A DNA stretch of 64,000 nucleotides from Aeromonas hydrophila subsp. hydrophila ATCC 7966 (GTDB lineage Bacteria > Pseudomonadota > Gammaproteobacteria > Enterobacterales > Aeromonadaceae). The notes under the pieces were generated by a model. It was given only the letters and a program-made list of their open reading frames with translations, ran no database searches and had not been told where the DNA came from. Positions 10,176 through 18,595 of the stretch are shown piece after piece. The stretch is from assembly GCF_000014805.1 (NCBI RefSeq), contig NC_008570.1, forward strand, positions 4,517,001 to 4,581,000. Reading direction: 5' to 3'. A program made the position numbers and the translations under genes. Position 1 is the first letter of the stretch, and every line of letters begins with the position of its first letter.

Positions 10176-10203
10176 TTGACAATTCAAAATGCGACTCTAT
10201 AAT
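10176..10203 (+). promoter_or_regulatory. pyrL-pyrBI promoter
   Basis: A full consensus sigma-70 promoter: TTGACA at 10176-10181 and TATAAT at 10198-10203 with a 16-base spacer. Strong initiation fits control by downstream UTP-sensitive attenuation. Confidence 0.88.
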
Positions 10204-10236
10204 CTGTCCGGTTTGAAAAAAGGTCAGGACAGGACG

Positions 10237-10431
10237 ATGCAGTTTTTGCTGAAAAAAACAGCCTTGCAGACGGGTGGAGCGCACCAGAGCGGCCCCGTTG
10301 TTTCCGGTTCCCGACCCACAGATCCCCAATTGTTTTTAAAAAAAGCCCCTGTTTCAGGGGCTTTTTTTTGTGCCCGAAAAACCTTCATTGATGTCAAAGG
10401 GAATGCAGACGATGACCAATCCACTCTATAA
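10237..10431 (+). CDS. pyrL: pyrBI leader peptide PyrL
   Basis: A 64-codon leader open frame with AGGA 5' of its ATG. It runs through the attenuator hairpin and continues past the pyrB start, ending at 10431. E. coli PyrL (44 residues) is also translated through the attenuator, and both read GAFFC where the T-run is decoded. T-rich tracts in the frame (TTTTTG, TGTTTTTA) are the expected UTP-sensitive pause sites: at low UTP, polymerase stalls, the ribosome catches up and blocks the terminator. This overlap with pyrB is longer than in E. coli and may add translational coupling or occlusion. Confidence 0.82.
   Translation: MQFLLKKTALQTGGAHQSGPVVSGSRPTDPQLFLKKAPVSGAFFCARKTFIDVKGNADDDQSTL
10344..10369 (+). 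terminator. pyrBI attenuator
   Basis: AGCCCCTG and CAGGGGCT form a stem at 10344-10362 followed by eight Ts. It lies inside the pyrL frame and 43 bases before the pyrB ATG, the arrangement of the E. coli UTP-dependent attenuator. Confidence 0.93.
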
Positions 10432-11332
10432 GAAACATGTCATCTCCATTTCGGACCTGACCCGGCCCGACATGGAACTGGTGGTCGCAACCGCACAGCG
10501 GTTGAAGGCCGAGCCCGACACCCGCTTGCTGAAAGACAAGCTGGTTGCCAGCTGCTTCTTCGAAGCCTCCACCCGTACCCGCCTGTCGTTCGAGACTGCG
10601 GTCCAGCGCCTGGGCGGCAACATCATCGGCTTCGCCGACGGTGGCAACACCAGCGCCAAGAAGGGCGAGACCCTGGCCGACTCCATCAAGATCATCGGCT
10701 CCTACACCGATGCGGTGGTGATGCGTCATCCGAAAGAGGGCGCCGCCCGCCTCGCTTCCGAGTTCTCCCGGGTACCGGTCATCAACGGCGGTGACGGTTC
10801 CAACCAGCATCCGACCCAGACCCTGCTCGACCTCTTCTCCATCCACGAGACGCAAGGCAAGCTGGACGGTCTCAACGTCGCCTTCGTCGGCGACCTCAAG
10901 TACGGCCGCACCGTACACTCGCTGGCCCAGGCCCTCAGCCTGTTCAACTGCCGCTTCTTCTTCATCTCGCCGGAAGCGCTGGCAATGCCGGACTACATCT
11001 GCGAGGAGCTGGAAGAGAAAGGCATCCAGTTCAGCGTGCACGAGACCATGGAAGAGGTGATGCCGGAGCTCGACATCCTCTACATGACCCGGGTTCAGAA
11101 AGAGCGCTTCGACGAGACCGAATACAAGCACATGGCCGCCAAGTTCGTGCTGGAAGTGGCCACCCTGGAAGGCGCCAAGCCCACCATGAAGATCCTGCAC
11201 CCCCTGCCCCGCGTCGACGAGATCGACGTCGCGGTCGACAAGACTCCCCACGCCTACTACTTCCAGCAGGCAGAGAACGGGGTTTATGCACGCCAGGCGC
11301 TGCTGGCTCTGGTACTGAACGAAACCGTCTAA
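10412..11332 (+). CDS. pyrB: Aspartate carbamoyltransferase catalytic subunit PyrB
   Basis: It condenses carbamoyl phosphate with aspartate, the committed step of pyrimidine synthesis. The 306-residue product aligns with E. coli PyrB from [13 protein letters not shown] to the end. It has the carbamoyl-phosphate loop [12 protein letters not shown] near residues 49-60, KKGETLADS near 84, [10 protein letters not shown] near 133 and HPLPRVDEI near 265. The ATG at 10412 fits both homology and the AAGGGA ribosome site. pyrI follows 16 bases downstream, giving the allosteric holoenzyme. Confidence 0.98.
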   Translation: MTNPLYKKHVISISDLTRPDMELVVATAQRLKAEPDTRLLKDKLVASCFFEASTRTRLSFETAVQRLGGNIIGFADGGNTSAKKGETLADSIKIIGSYTDAVVMRHPKEGAARLASEFSRVPVINGGDGSNQHPTQTLLDLFSIHETQGKLDGLNVAFVGDLKYGRTVHSLAQALSLFNCRFFFISPEALAMPDYICEELEEKGIQFSVHETMEEVMPELDILYMTRVQKERFDETEYKHMAAKFVLEVATLEGAKPTMKILHPLPRVDEIDVAVDKTPHAYYFQQAENGVYARQALLALVLNETV

Positions 11333-11348
11333 GGGAAAGGGGTATATC

Positions 11349-11813
11349 ATGTCCGAGAAGAACCAACTGCAAGTCGAAGCCATCCGTCACGGCTCCGTCA
11401 TCGACCACGTCCCCGCCGGCCAGGGCATCAAGATCCTCAAGCTGTTCCAGCTGATCGAAACCCAGGAGCGCATCACCGTCGGTTTCAACCTGAAATCCGG
11501 CGCGCTGGGCAAGAAGGATCTCATCAAGATCGAGAACACCCGCCTGACCGAACAGCAGGCCAACCAGCTGGCGCTGTTCGCCCCCAAGGCGACCGTCAAC
11601 ATCATCGAAGACTTCGCCGTGGTGAAGAAACACCAGCTGGAGCTGCCGGAGTTCATCGCCGGGGTGTTCCACTGCCCCAACTCCAACTGCATCTCCCACA
11701 ACGAGCCGGTGGACAGCTACTTCCGGGTGCGCGAAGTGAAAGGCGTGGTGCGGATGAAGTGCAAATACTGCGAGAAGTCCTTCACCCAGGACATCGTCAG
11801 CGAACGCTACTGA
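11349..11813 (+). CDS. pyrI: Aspartate carbamoyltransferase regulatory subunit PyrI
   Basis: The 154-residue regulatory chain binds CTP/UTP/ATP and bridges PyrB trimers. The N-terminal allosteric domain carries [25 protein letters not shown], and the zinc domain has four cysteines, CPNSNC near residues 109-114 and CKYC near 138-141. An AAGGGG-type ribosome site precedes the ATG. It is second in the pyrBI operon and followed by a terminator. Confidence 0.98.
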   Translation: MSEKNQLQVEAIRHGSVIDHVPAGQGIKILKLFQLIETQERITVGFNLKSGALGKKDLIKIENTRLTEQQANQLALFAPKATVNIIEDFAVVKKHQLELPEFIAGVFHCPNSNCISHNEPVDSYFRVREVKGVVRMKCKYCEKSFTQDIVSERY

Positions 11814-11838
11814 TAGCCAGACTCAAAAGATATCCAGG

Positions 11839-11861
11839 TGGGCCCCAAGGGGCCCATTTTT
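11839..11861 (+). terminator. Terminator of pyrBI
   Basis: TGGGCCCC and GGGGCCCA form an 8-pair stem with an AA loop, followed by TTTTT. Confidence 0.88.
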
Positions 11862-11962
11862 GACCCCTGTCACATCACCAAATAACCAGTTGGTTATAAT
11901 TTGCCATCCAAACAGAGCTATTCCCGCTCATTTCCTGCCAGTGCATTGATTGCCAGTATTTT

Positions 11963-11979
11963 TTGCTGATATTCAGCAA
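11963..11979. promoter_or_regulatory. Palindrome upstream of argR
   Basis: TTGCTGA-TAT-TCAGCAA is a perfect 7+7 inverted repeat 52 bases before the argR GTG. A TATAAT at 11896-11901 upstream could be the -10. The palindrome could be a regulator operator; it is not a canonical ARG box. Confidence 0.4.
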
Positions 11980-12030
11980 ATGCGGCAGATATCGAGCGTT
12001 TACCGTCGGTCATCATCAAAGGAATTCGCC

Positions 12031-12522
12031 GTGGTCAAAACCCTCAGTCGTCCCGTGGAACAAGAGCCCGAGCTGGCCCAGCTGGATGCCTGTCGCCAGA
12101 TCATCGGCCAGCACTGCTACAGCACCCAGGAGGAGATCCGGCGCGAGCTGTCGGAGCGCGGTTTCGCCGACATCAGCCAGTCCACCATCTCCCGCCTGCT
12201 GCGCCGACTCGGCGTGGCCAAGGCCCAGAACGCCAACGGCAAGAAGGTCTACACCCTGGTGGACGAGCAGCTGGAGCCCGCCGGCAGCACCCGCTCCATC
12301 CACGACATGGTGCGCGAAGTGGTGCACAACCAGCAGATGGTGCTGATCCACACCACCCCTGGCGCCGCCACCGTGGTGGCCCGCCTGCTGGATCGCAACG
12401 CCAATCCCGAGATCATGGGCGCCGTCGCCGGCAACGACGTGGTGCTGGTCGCCCCGCGCCACATCAGCCGCACTCGTCAGGCCCACGCTGCCGTGGTACG
12501 CACCCTGGCGCAAGCCCGCTAA
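12031..12522 (+). CDS. argR: ArgR-family arginine-responsive regulator (arc-linked)
   Basis: A 163-residue ArgR homologue with an N-terminal winged helix (DISQSTISRLLRRLGV near residues 46-62) and a C-terminal oligomerisation and arginine-binding domain (HTTPGAATVVARLLD near 105-120). GTG at 12031 is used because AAGGA lies 8 bases upstream and the length then matches the family. The arginine-binding signature AGDDT of E. coli ArgR reads AGNDV here, replacing the first acid by Asn. It faces the arc operon tail-to-tail, suggesting a dedicated regulator of arginine deiminase genes rather than, or besides, the biosynthetic repressor. Whether the cell has another argR cannot be seen. Confidence 0.9.
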   Translation: MVKTLSRPVEQEPELAQLDACRQIIGQHCYSTQEEIRRELSERGFADISQSTISRLLRRLGVAKAQNANGKKVYTLVDEQLEPAGSTRSIHDMVREVVHNQQMVLIHTTPGAATVVARLLDRNANPEIMGAVAGNDVVLVAPRHISRTRQAHAAVVRTLAQAR

Positions 12523-12544
12523 GCCCTCTCCCATGAAGAGATCG

Positions 12545-12568
12545 AGGCGACCAGAAGGTCGCCTTTTT
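12545..12568 (+). terminator. Terminator of argR
   Basis: AGGCGACC-AGAA-GGTCGCCT followed by TTTT, 22 bases after the argR stop. Confidence 0.9.
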
Positions 12569-12650
12569 GTTGCCGCTGATCTTCGCCAAGGCGGTTCATC
12601 CGTACCCGTTCTCCCCTCCCCACGACTTGAGTCGTCATGAGTCAGCCATA

Positions 12651-12679
12651 AAAAAACGGGAGCCAGCGGCTCCCGTTTT
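12651..12679 (-). terminator. Terminator of the arc operon
   Basis: CGGGAGCC and GGCTCCCG with a 3-base loop, flanked by A-runs and T-runs so it works both ways. It lies 22 bases beyond the arcD stop. Confidence 0.9.
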
Positions 12680-12700
12680 CAGCTTTCTCTTCGTTGTAGA

Positions 12701-14104
12701 TCAGAGCACAGCACCCAGGCTCAGGCAGACCACGATCAACACGGTCAGCAGGCCGAGCAGCGGGGCCACCCATTTCAGCCAGCGTACATAAGGCACCTTG
12801 GCAATCGCCAGACCCCCCATGACCACGGCGGAGGTCGGGGTCACCAGGTTCACTAGGCCGGAGGCGGACTGATAGGCGGTGACCACCAACTCGCGACCCA
12901 CGTTGGCGAAGTCGGCCAGCGGCGCCATGATCGGCATGGTCAGCACGGCCAGACCGGAGGAGGACGGCACCAGGAAGGAGAGCACCACTTCCAGCACGAA
13001 CATCACGTTGATGAACACCACGGTGGAGAGGCCGGTCACGATCCCTTCTGCGCTGTGCAGTATGGTGTGGGTGATCATGCCGTTGTCCATCACCACCACG
13101 ATACCGCGGGCGATACCGATGATGAGGGCGACGCCGAGCAGGTCGCGGGCACCGTCGATGAAGTTGGAGGTCAGCTCCTCTTCACTCATGCGGGAGATGA
13201 CACCGACGATGATGGCGGCAGCCAGGAACACGCCGGAGATCTGCGCCATCCACCAGCCCAGCACGGCCACCCCGTAGATCATCACGGCGAAGGCGGCGAC
13301 GAAGATACCCAGCACGATTTTACGGGTCAGGGTGAACTCCAGCATCTGATCGCTCTTGTTGCCAAGGAAATGGGCACGGTTCTCTTCCCACTTGTCAGCC
13401 ACCAGGGATTTGCTCGGGTCGTTGCGCACCATCTTGGCGTAACGCATCACATAGGCCACGCACAGCAGCCAGCCGGCAACCAGCATGGCGACGCGCAACC
13501 AGATGCCGTCGGTGAAGGAGATACCGGCCGCGTTGGCGGCAATCACGGTGGCGAACGGGTTGATGGTGGAACCCAGGGTACCGATACCGGCCCCCAGCAA
13601 TACGGTTGCGGCAGCCACGACCGGGTCGAAGCGGGCGGCCATCATCACCGGCACCAGCAGGGTGTAGAACGGCAGCGACTCTTCGGCCATGCCGTAGATG
13701 GTACCGCCCGCGGCGAATAGCGCCATCAGGATCGGGATCATCCACTCTTCCCGGCCGCGCAGACGGTCGGTTACACGCTCGATACCGGCATCGATGGCAC
13801 CTGTCTTGGTCACAATGCCAAGAAAACCACCGATGATCAGGATGAACAGGGAGACGTCGATGGCGCCTGCCTGATAGGTGTCATGGTTATAAAGACCGTC
13901 GATAGGTGCCAGCAGCACGTCGACGATCCCCTGGGGATTACCCTCCACCAGTTTGTAGGTACCAGCCACCGGCACTTCCTTGCCGAGGGCTTCGTTCATG
14001 GTCATTTCATATTTGCCGGCCGGCACTATCCAGCTCAGGGCGGCCACCAGGGCGATCAGCACGAACAGTATCGTGTAGGCTGACGGGAACTTGAATTTGG
14101 TCAT
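12701..14104 (-). CDS. arcD: YfcC-family arginine/ornithine antiporter, ArcD-type
   Basis: A 467-residue integral membrane protein with about 12 hydrophobic helices, of the YfcC/C4-dicarboxylate-like carrier family that supplies arc operons with arginine in exchange for ornithine. Motifs include AEESLPFYTLLVPVMMAA and a late SSSGLAVLTMPIMAPLAD near residue 385, with NLVTPTSAVVMGGL further on. This is a different family from the APC-type ArcD of Pseudomonas, so the exchange role is inferred from the operon. ATG at 14104 has AAGGAAG upstream. It is the last gene of arcA-arcC-arcB-arcD. Confidence 0.9.
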   Translation of the reverse strand: MTKFKFPSAYTILFVLIALVAALSWIVPAGKYEMTMNEALGKEVPVAGTYKLVEGNPQGIVDVLLAPIDGLYNHDTYQAGAIDVSLFILIIGGFLGIVTKTGAIDAGIERVTDRLRGREEWMIPILMALFAAGGTIYGMAEESLPFYTLLVPVMMAARFDPVVAAATVLLGAGIGTLGSTINPFATVIAANAAGISFTDGIWLRVAMLVAGWLLCVAYVMRYAKMVRNDPSKSLVADKWEENRAHFLGNKSDQMLEFTLTRKIVLGIFVAAFAVMIYGVAVLGWWMAQISGVFLAAAIIVGVISRMSEEELTSNFIDGARDLLGVALIIGIARGIVVVMDNGMITHTILHSAEGIVTGLSTVVFINVMFVLEVVLSFLVPSSSGLAVLTMPIMAPLADFANVGRELVVTAYQSASGLVNLVTPTSAVVMGGLAIAKVPYVRWLKWVAPLLGLLTVLIVVCLSLGAVL

Positions 14105-14192
14105 GGTCCAGCTTCCTTCTGTGGGTGTGGTATCCATGCAGGCTGCGGGTCGTAGGGTTAGAGGTATTATGCCGCTGTCACATGGTCGAAAA

Positions 14193-14212
14193 GCCGGGGG
14201 TCACCCCCCGGC
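14193..14212 (-). promoter_or_regulatory. Hairpin between arcB and arcD
   Basis: GCCGGGGG and CCCCCGGC form a strong stem just after the arcB stop, followed on the minus strand by CTTTTC. It may partially terminate transcription or protect the arcAC B message, lowering arcD output. Confidence 0.65.
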
Positions 14213-14227
14213 ACCACTACTGCGACC

Positions 14228-15232
14228 TTAGTCGCCCAGCGTAGCAACCATCACTGCCTTGATGGTGTGCATCCGGTTTTCGGCCTCGTCGAACACGATG
14301 CTGTGCTCGGATTCGAACACGTCCTCGGTCACTTCCAGGCCTTTCATGCCATATTTGTCAGCCACTTCCTTGCCCATGGTGGTCTCATCGTTGTGGAACG
14401 CCGGCAGGCAGTGCATGAACTTCACATCCGGGTTCTTGGTGGCGTTGATGACATCCATGTTGACCTGATACGGGGTCATCAGTTTGACGCGTTGATCCCA
14501 GGCTTCTTTCGCTTCACCCATGGAAACCCAGACGTCTGTGTAGAGGAAGTCAGCACCCAGCACGCCCTCTTTGACGTCTTCGGTCAGGGTGATGCGTGCG
14601 CCGGTCTCTTCGGCGATCAGGCGGCACTTGGCAACCAGATCTTCTTCCGGCCAGAAGGCTTTCGGCGCAACCAGGCGGATGTCCATGCCCATCTTGGCGG
14701 CACCGACCATCAGGGAGTTGCCCATGTTGTTGCGGGCATCACCCAGGTAGGCGAACTTGATTTGATCCAGACGTTTGCCCTTGCCGTGCTCCAGCATGGT
14801 CATGAAGTCGGCCAGGATCTGGGTCGGGTGGAATTCGTTGGTCAGGCCGTTCCAGACCGGTACACCGGCGTAGGCACCCAGCTCTTCCACGATCTCCTGA
14901 CCGTAGCCACGGTATTCGATGCCGTCATACATGCGACCCAGTACCCGGGCAGTGTCCTTCATGGACTCCTTGTGACCGATCTGGGAACCGCTTGGGCCGA
15001 GGTAGGAGACTTGCGCGCCCTGGTCGAAGGCTGCCACTTCAAACGCACAGCGGGTACGGGTGGAGGTCTTCTCGAAAATCAGGGCAATGTTTTTGCCGGT
15101 CAGGTGTTTACGCTCATAGCCACCGTATTTGGCTTTCTTCAGGTCGATGGCCAGATCGATCATGTATTGGATTTCGCGCGGGGTGAAGTCCAGCAGTTTC
15201 AGGAAGTTACGGTTACGCAGATTAAAAGCCAT
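14228..15232 (-). CDS. arcB: Catabolic ornithine carbamoyltransferase ArcB
   Basis: It phosphorolyses citrulline to ornithine and carbamoyl phosphate in the arginine deiminase pathway. The 334-residue product has the carbamoyl-phosphate motif [13 protein letters not shown] near residues 52-64, [12 protein letters not shown] near 137 and the ornithine-binding [11 protein letters not shown] near 270. It is the OTCase of this operon and therefore catabolic by context; sequence alone does not separate anabolic from catabolic forms. An AGAGAGAACTC leader precedes the ATG. The preceding intercistronic gap holds two 53-base repeats. Confidence 0.95.
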   Translation of the reverse strand: MAFNLRNRNFLKLLDFTPREIQYMIDLAIDLKKAKYGGYERKHLTGKNIALIFEKTSTRTRCAFEVAAFDQGAQVSYLGPSGSQIGHKESMKDTARVLGRMYDGIEYRGYGQEIVEELGAYAGVPVWNGLTNEFHPTQILADFMTMLEHGKGKRLDQIKFAYLGDARNNMGNSLMVGAAKMGMDIRLVAPKAFWPEEDLVAKCRLIAEETGARITLTEDVKEGVLGADFLYTDVWVSMGEAKEAWDQRVKLMTPYQVNMDVINATKNPDVKFMHCLPAFHNDETTMGKEVADKYGMKGLEVTEDVFESEHSIVFDEAENRMHTIKAVMVATLGD

Positions 15233-15254
15233 GATGAGTTCTCTCTATATTTGT

Positions 15255-15360
15255 TCAGACCAATTTAGGCAGTAGTGTTGACTACGCATTCTTCAGTACA
15301 GATTTGTTCAAGCCACGTAGGGCAGTAGCACTGGCTACGCATTCTTCAGTACAGATTTGT
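15255..15360 (-). repeat. Two tandem 53-base repeats between arcC and arcB
   Basis: Units 15308-15360 and 15255-15307 share an identical 26-base core and a diverged 27-base half, and each can fold a five-pair hairpin. The unit also echoes the last codons of arcC: GAATGCGTAG occurs at the arcC stop and once in each unit. They lie in the transcribed spacer of the arc operon. Confidence 0.9.
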
Positions 15361-15362
15361 AA

Positions 15363-16289
15363 CTACGCATTCACGGTACGGGTGGCGACGATATTGGTAC
15401 CGGCTTCGCCCTTGAGGATGGCCAGGCCATCTTCCAGCGAACCGATGCCGACCATGCCGCCGGTCGCTTTGACAAATTCACAGGAGGCTTCGACTTTCGG
15501 CCCCATGGAGCCGGCATCGAACTTGACCCCGGCCAGCTCGTCCGGGCTGGTGATCCGCAGCGGACGCTGGGTCGGTTTGCCCCAGTCGAGATAGACGGCA
15601 TCAGCATCGGTCAGGATCAGCAGGGCGTCGGCCTTGATCTGCTTGGCCAGGTAGGCGGCAGACATGTCCTTGTCGATGACGGCTTCGATGCCGGTCAGGC
15701 TCTGGCCATCCCAGGTCACCGGGATGCCACCACCACCGGTACAGATGATGAGGTGACCCTGGGCGATCAGGGTTTCGATGGCGTCGCCTTCGACAATGCG
15801 CTGGGGCAGCGGGGACGGCACCACACGACGGAAGAACTTGCCGTCAGCCTTGACCACCCAGTGCTTCTCTTCTGCCAGGGTGCGGGCTTCCGCTTCTTCG
15901 TAGACGGGGCCGATAAATTTGGTCGGATTGGCAAACGCCGGATCCTTGGGATCAACCTGCACCTGGGTCAGCAGCGCGGTGACGTTGCGGCTCGGCATCA
16001 GGTTTTTCAGCTCCTGGATCAGCATGTAGCCGATCATGCCCTGAGACTCGGCACCCAGCACATCCAGCGGATAGGGGGATACCTTGGTGTAGGCACTGTT
16101 TTGCAGGGCCAGCAGACCGACTTGCGGGCCGTTGCCATGCACCAGCACCACGTTGTACTCCTGAGCGATCAGGGCGATGGTCTTGGCGGCGGTGGCGATG
16201 TTTTTGCGCTGGATGTCAGCTTCGAGCGGCTCGCCACGACGGAGCAGAGCATTGCCACCCAGGGCGACGACGACAGTTGGTTTTTTCAT
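15363..16289 (-). CDS. arcC: Carbamate kinase ArcC
   Basis: It transfers phosphate from carbamoyl phosphate to ADP, the ATP-yielding step of the arginine deiminase pathway. The 308-residue product has VVVALGGNALLRRGEP at its start, VLVHGNGPQVG near residue 46, CTGGGGIPV near 205 and LLILTDADAVY near 238, all typical of carbamate kinases in the amino-acid-kinase fold. The start at 16289 (MKKPTVVV) is set by homology. It lies between arcA and arcB. Confidence 0.97.
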   Translation of the reverse strand: MKKPTVVVALGGNALLRRGEPLEADIQRKNIATAAKTIALIAQEYNVVLVHGNGPQVGLLALQNSAYTKVSPYPLDVLGAESQGMIGYMLIQELKNLMPSRNVTALLTQVQVDPKDPAFANPTKFIGPVYEEAEARTLAEEKHWVVKADGKFFRRVVPSPLPQRIVEGDAIETLIAQGHLIICTGGGGIPVTWDGQSLTGIEAVIDKDMSAAYLAKQIKADALLILTDADAVYLDWGKPTQRPLRITSPDELAGVKFDAGSMGPKVEASCEFVKATGGMVGIGSLEDGLAILKGEAGTNIVATRTVNA

Positions 16290-16317
16290 GAGTGTTACTC
16301 TCGAGTCTTGGTATCTG

Positions 16318-16342
16318 TGGCGCCGGCCTCTTGCCGGCGCCA
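16318..16342 (-). promoter_or_regulatory. Hairpin between arcA and arcC
   Basis: TGGCGCCGG and CCGGCGCCA pair perfectly with a 7-base loop directly after arcA. There is no T-run, so it is more likely an mRNA processing or stabilising element than a terminator. Confidence 0.65.
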
Positions 16343-16352
16343 CGCCGTCTTG

Positions 16353-17573
16353 TTAGATGCCGTCGCGTTCCATCGGGCAGCTCATGCAGCGGGCGCCGCC
16401 GCGACCACGTCCCAGCTCTTCACCCGGGATGGGCAGCACTGTGATGCCTGCCTTGTCGTACTTCTCGTTGGTGTAGGTATTGCGCTCGTAACCCACCACC
16501 ACGCCGGGGCGCACGGTCAGCACGTTGTTGGCATCGTTCCACTGCTCGCGCTCGGCCTCGAAGGTGTCACCACCTGTGGTGATGAGCTTGAGCTGATCGA
16601 CACCCAGCGCCTTCTCGATGGCGGTAACAAAGTAACCCTCTTCCTTGATGTTCATACCGGTGGCACCGCCCGGAGTCAGGCTCCAGCAGTTCACATCCTT
16701 GCGGATGACTTCCGGATAAACGGAGAAGGTGTCTATGTCCATGTGGGTCATGACGGTATCGAGGTGCATGCAGCTGCGGTGTTTCGGCAGTTGCATGGCG
16801 ATGACCTGCTTGGCCTGGCCGTGTTTGAACAGGCCGCGAGCCAGGTGTTCGACCCCTTGCGGTGTGGTGCGCTCGGACATGCCGATGAGCACGGAGCCGC
16901 GGCCGATGACCAGTACGTCGCCCCCCTCGATGGTGGAGTTGTCGTAGTCGCGATCTTCATCACCGAAGTATTTGATGAAGTCTTGGCCGGCGAACTGCGG
17001 GTGCCAGCGGTAGATGGCCTTCACATGGTTGGTCTCGCGACGACGGGCGGCCTTGGCCATGGGGTTGATGGAAACGCCACCATAAACCCAGCAGGAGGTG
17101 TCACGGGTAAAGAGGTGGTTGGGCAGCGGTTCGATGATGAAGTCGGTCGGGGCGTGCATGCCGACGACCATGTTGACGCCGCTGTAGGGCATCTCGGAGT
17201 AGGTCAGGCCACCGGAGAGAATGCGGGCCAGTTCACGGTGCGGCATGTCTGCCAGGAAGCAGCGCACGTCGTTGGCAAAGGAGGTGCCGAGGCGATAGTC
17301 GGAGACCTGATGTTGCAGCAGCCAGGTTTTGGCTTCCGGCACGTCCAGGGTTTCGGCCAGCAGATTGGTCAGCAGGAAAACTTCGACATTCTGATCGCGC
17401 AGTACCTGAGCGAATTTGTCGTGCTCCTGACCGGCACGTTCAACTGACAGGACATCATCAAACAGCAGATCCTGGCAGTTGGAAGGAGTCAGACGCTTCA
17501 GACTGAGGTTGGGGCGGTGCAACATGACACGGCGCAATTGGCCAACTTCAGAACCTACATAAAATTTGCTCAT
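16353..17573 (-). CDS. arcA: Arginine deiminase ArcA
   Basis: It hydrolyses arginine to citrulline and ammonia, the first step of fermentative arginine use and acid protection. The 406-residue product shows the guanidino-modifying-enzyme residues: the FLTNLL...H loops, [18 protein letters not shown] near residues 160-180, the ExxD/H segment EGGDVLVIG near 218, [12 protein letters not shown] near 271, and the catalytic cysteine in [12 protein letters not shown] near residue 397. It is first in the operon, so expression should be set by the long AT-rich region upstream. Confidence 0.98.
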   Translation of the reverse strand: MSKFYVGSEVGQLRRVMLHRPNLSLKRLTPSNCQDLLFDDVLSVERAGQEHDKFAQVLRDQNVEVFLLTNLLAETLDVPEAKTWLLQHQVSDYRLGTSFANDVRCFLADMPHRELARILSGGLTYSEMPYSGVNMVVGMHAPTDFIIEPLPNHLFTRDTSCWVYGGVSINPMAKAARRRETNHVKAIYRWHPQFAGQDFIKYFGDEDRDYDNSTIEGGDVLVIGRGSVLIGMSERTTPQGVEHLARGLFKHGQAKQVIAMQLPKHRSCMHLDTVMTHMDIDTFSVYPEVIRKDVNCWSLTPGGATGMNIKEEGYFVTAIEKALGVDQLKLITTGGDTFEAEREQWNDANNVLTVRPGVVVGYERNTYTNEKYDKAGITVLPIPGEELGRGRGGARCMSCPMERDGI

Positions 17574-17610
17574 GATTATATTCCGTCTAGCAGTGGTCCC
17601 TGCGAGTGAT

Positions 17611-17631
17611 TGAATAGATTCCTTCTATTCA
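17611..17631. promoter_or_regulatory. Inverted repeat upstream of arcA, ARG-box-like halves
   Basis: TGAATAGA and TCTATTCA form a perfect 8-base inverted repeat with a 5-base centre, 38 bases before the arcA ATG. TGAAT/ATTCA are the half-site words of ArgR operators, but the spacing is longer than the 18-base ARG box. Confidence 0.5.
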
Positions 17632-17765
17632 TGCTCGTGGCTAAGGCGGGATATTCTTTATGTAGGGTAATCGGCTTGTGTTCTATCCTGCCCTTGCCTT
17701 TCGAGACCGAGGTTAGACCTGCGAATCACACCAAACTTAGACATTGATCACATTCACTTATAACT

Positions 17766-17786
17766 GAATAAAATCACGGTTTATTC
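17766..17786. promoter_or_regulatory. Second inverted repeat in the arc control region
   Basis: GAATAAA and TTTATTC form a 7-base inverted repeat with a 7-base centre, about 190 bases upstream of arcA, next to the FNR/CRP-like sequence. Confidence 0.4.
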
Positions 17787-17964
17787 TTTGATAGGGATAA
17801 CAGAACTGACAATCTCCCATTCATCACCTTCGTTTAAATACGCACTTTTCATCGTGAATTTTTCATATTTCTTCTTGTTTCATTCATCCGCAATATCTAC
17901 TAAGGGATATATGTAAAAACAAAAAACCTTCAATTTCATACAGATAAAAACAAAATCAACATTC

Positions 17965-18003
17965 ATTGAATTTAATATGCAAAAAATTGAATTTTATGAG
18001 ATT
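17965..18003. promoter_or_regulatory. Tandem ARG-box-like pair
   Basis: TTGAATTTAATATGCAA and the following TTGAATTTTATGAG start 21 bases apart. ArgR operators in enterics are usually two 18-base boxes separated by 3 bases, that is 21 bases centre to centre, which this matches. They are 390 bases from arcA and 320 from the gene at 18319. Confidence 0.5.
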
Positions 18004-18318
18004 TCAAAGCGGTGATACGGGGAAATAAATAGTCATTGCCTGCCTGCTCACTGAATAATCTGTTTGTTGTCCCAGATCATGGCATCTCGTCCAACCCGCT
18101 CGCGCAGGCCCGCTGCGGCGCACCTGCCGGCTCATCATTTATATGGATATGCACCCAGTCCGCATCTTGGCCGCTCATTTTTCAGGACGCCTGCCATCGG
18201 CTCTTTTCAAACTTTTTTCATTAGTTGAATTTATTTCAGCACCTTGCGTCACCAACCACCTCGGCTTAACTCAGAAAGTGATCAGGATCACACCCGTTTT
18301 ATCACCAAGGAGCTAACC

Positions 18319-18495
18319 ATGAAGATCAAATCACTGCTGTTGTTTGCAAGCCTGCTGCTGCCCATGACCCCTGCACTGGTCAGTGCAGAAGGCGCGCCGG
18401 CCATGCCGTTGGTGGTATGCCAGGTCGATAAGGCTCCCCAGATGCTGGTGCCGGCCTATGTCTGTCAGTGGTATGGCGGCAGCCAGCACTACTGA
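18319..18495 (+). CDS. Small secreted protein, 58 residues
   Basis: AAGGAG lies 7 bases before the ATG. The product has a classical signal peptide (MKIK, hydrophobic LLLFASLLL core, likely cleavage at VSA-EG near residue 23), leaving a mature peptide of about 35 residues with two cysteines (CQVDKAPQML...YVCQWYGG) that could form one disulfide in the periplasm. I do not recognise the family. A near-consensus CRP site is 27 bases upstream and a strong hairpin follows the stop, so it is probably a single-gene unit. Confidence 0.75.
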   Translation: MKIKSLLLFASLLLPMTPALVSAEGAPAMPLVVCQVDKAPQMLVPAYVCQWYGGSQHY

Positions 18496-18504
18496 GAGTG
18501 AGAG

Positions 18505-18533
18505 CCCAAGAGGAGGCCACCTCCTCTTGGCTT
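18505..18533 (+). terminator. Hairpin after the small secreted protein gene
   Basis: CCAAGAGGAGG and CCTCCTCTTGG form a perfect 11-pair stem with a 3-base loop 10 bases after the stop. The T-run is poor, and the -35 box of the next gene begins at its edge. Confidence 0.65.
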
Positions 18534-18559
18534 GTCATGGCCCAACCCCCTCCTATACT
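18532..18559 (+). promoter_or_regulatory. Promoter of the ParA-like gene
   Basis: TTGTCA at 18532-18537 and TATACT at 18554-18559, 16-base spacer, 37 bases before the ATG. Confidence 0.75.
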
Positions 18560-18595
18560 CAATGCAGCTGTTTTTCATAGGGATAGGAGACGGTC

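Larger units (their letters stand above)
17574..18318. other. AT-rich control region between arcA and the small secreted protein
   Basis: About 745 bases with no convincing gene and much lower GC than its surroundings, especially 17750-18000. It holds several inverted TGAAT/ATTCA repeats listed separately. TTGATCACATTCAC at 17744-17757 resembles a one-sided FNR site and overlaps a CRP-like half site, fitting oxygen and carbon control of arc. AGTGATCAGGATCACA at 18277-18292 is a near-consensus CRP site close to the gene at 18319. Confidence 0.6.
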
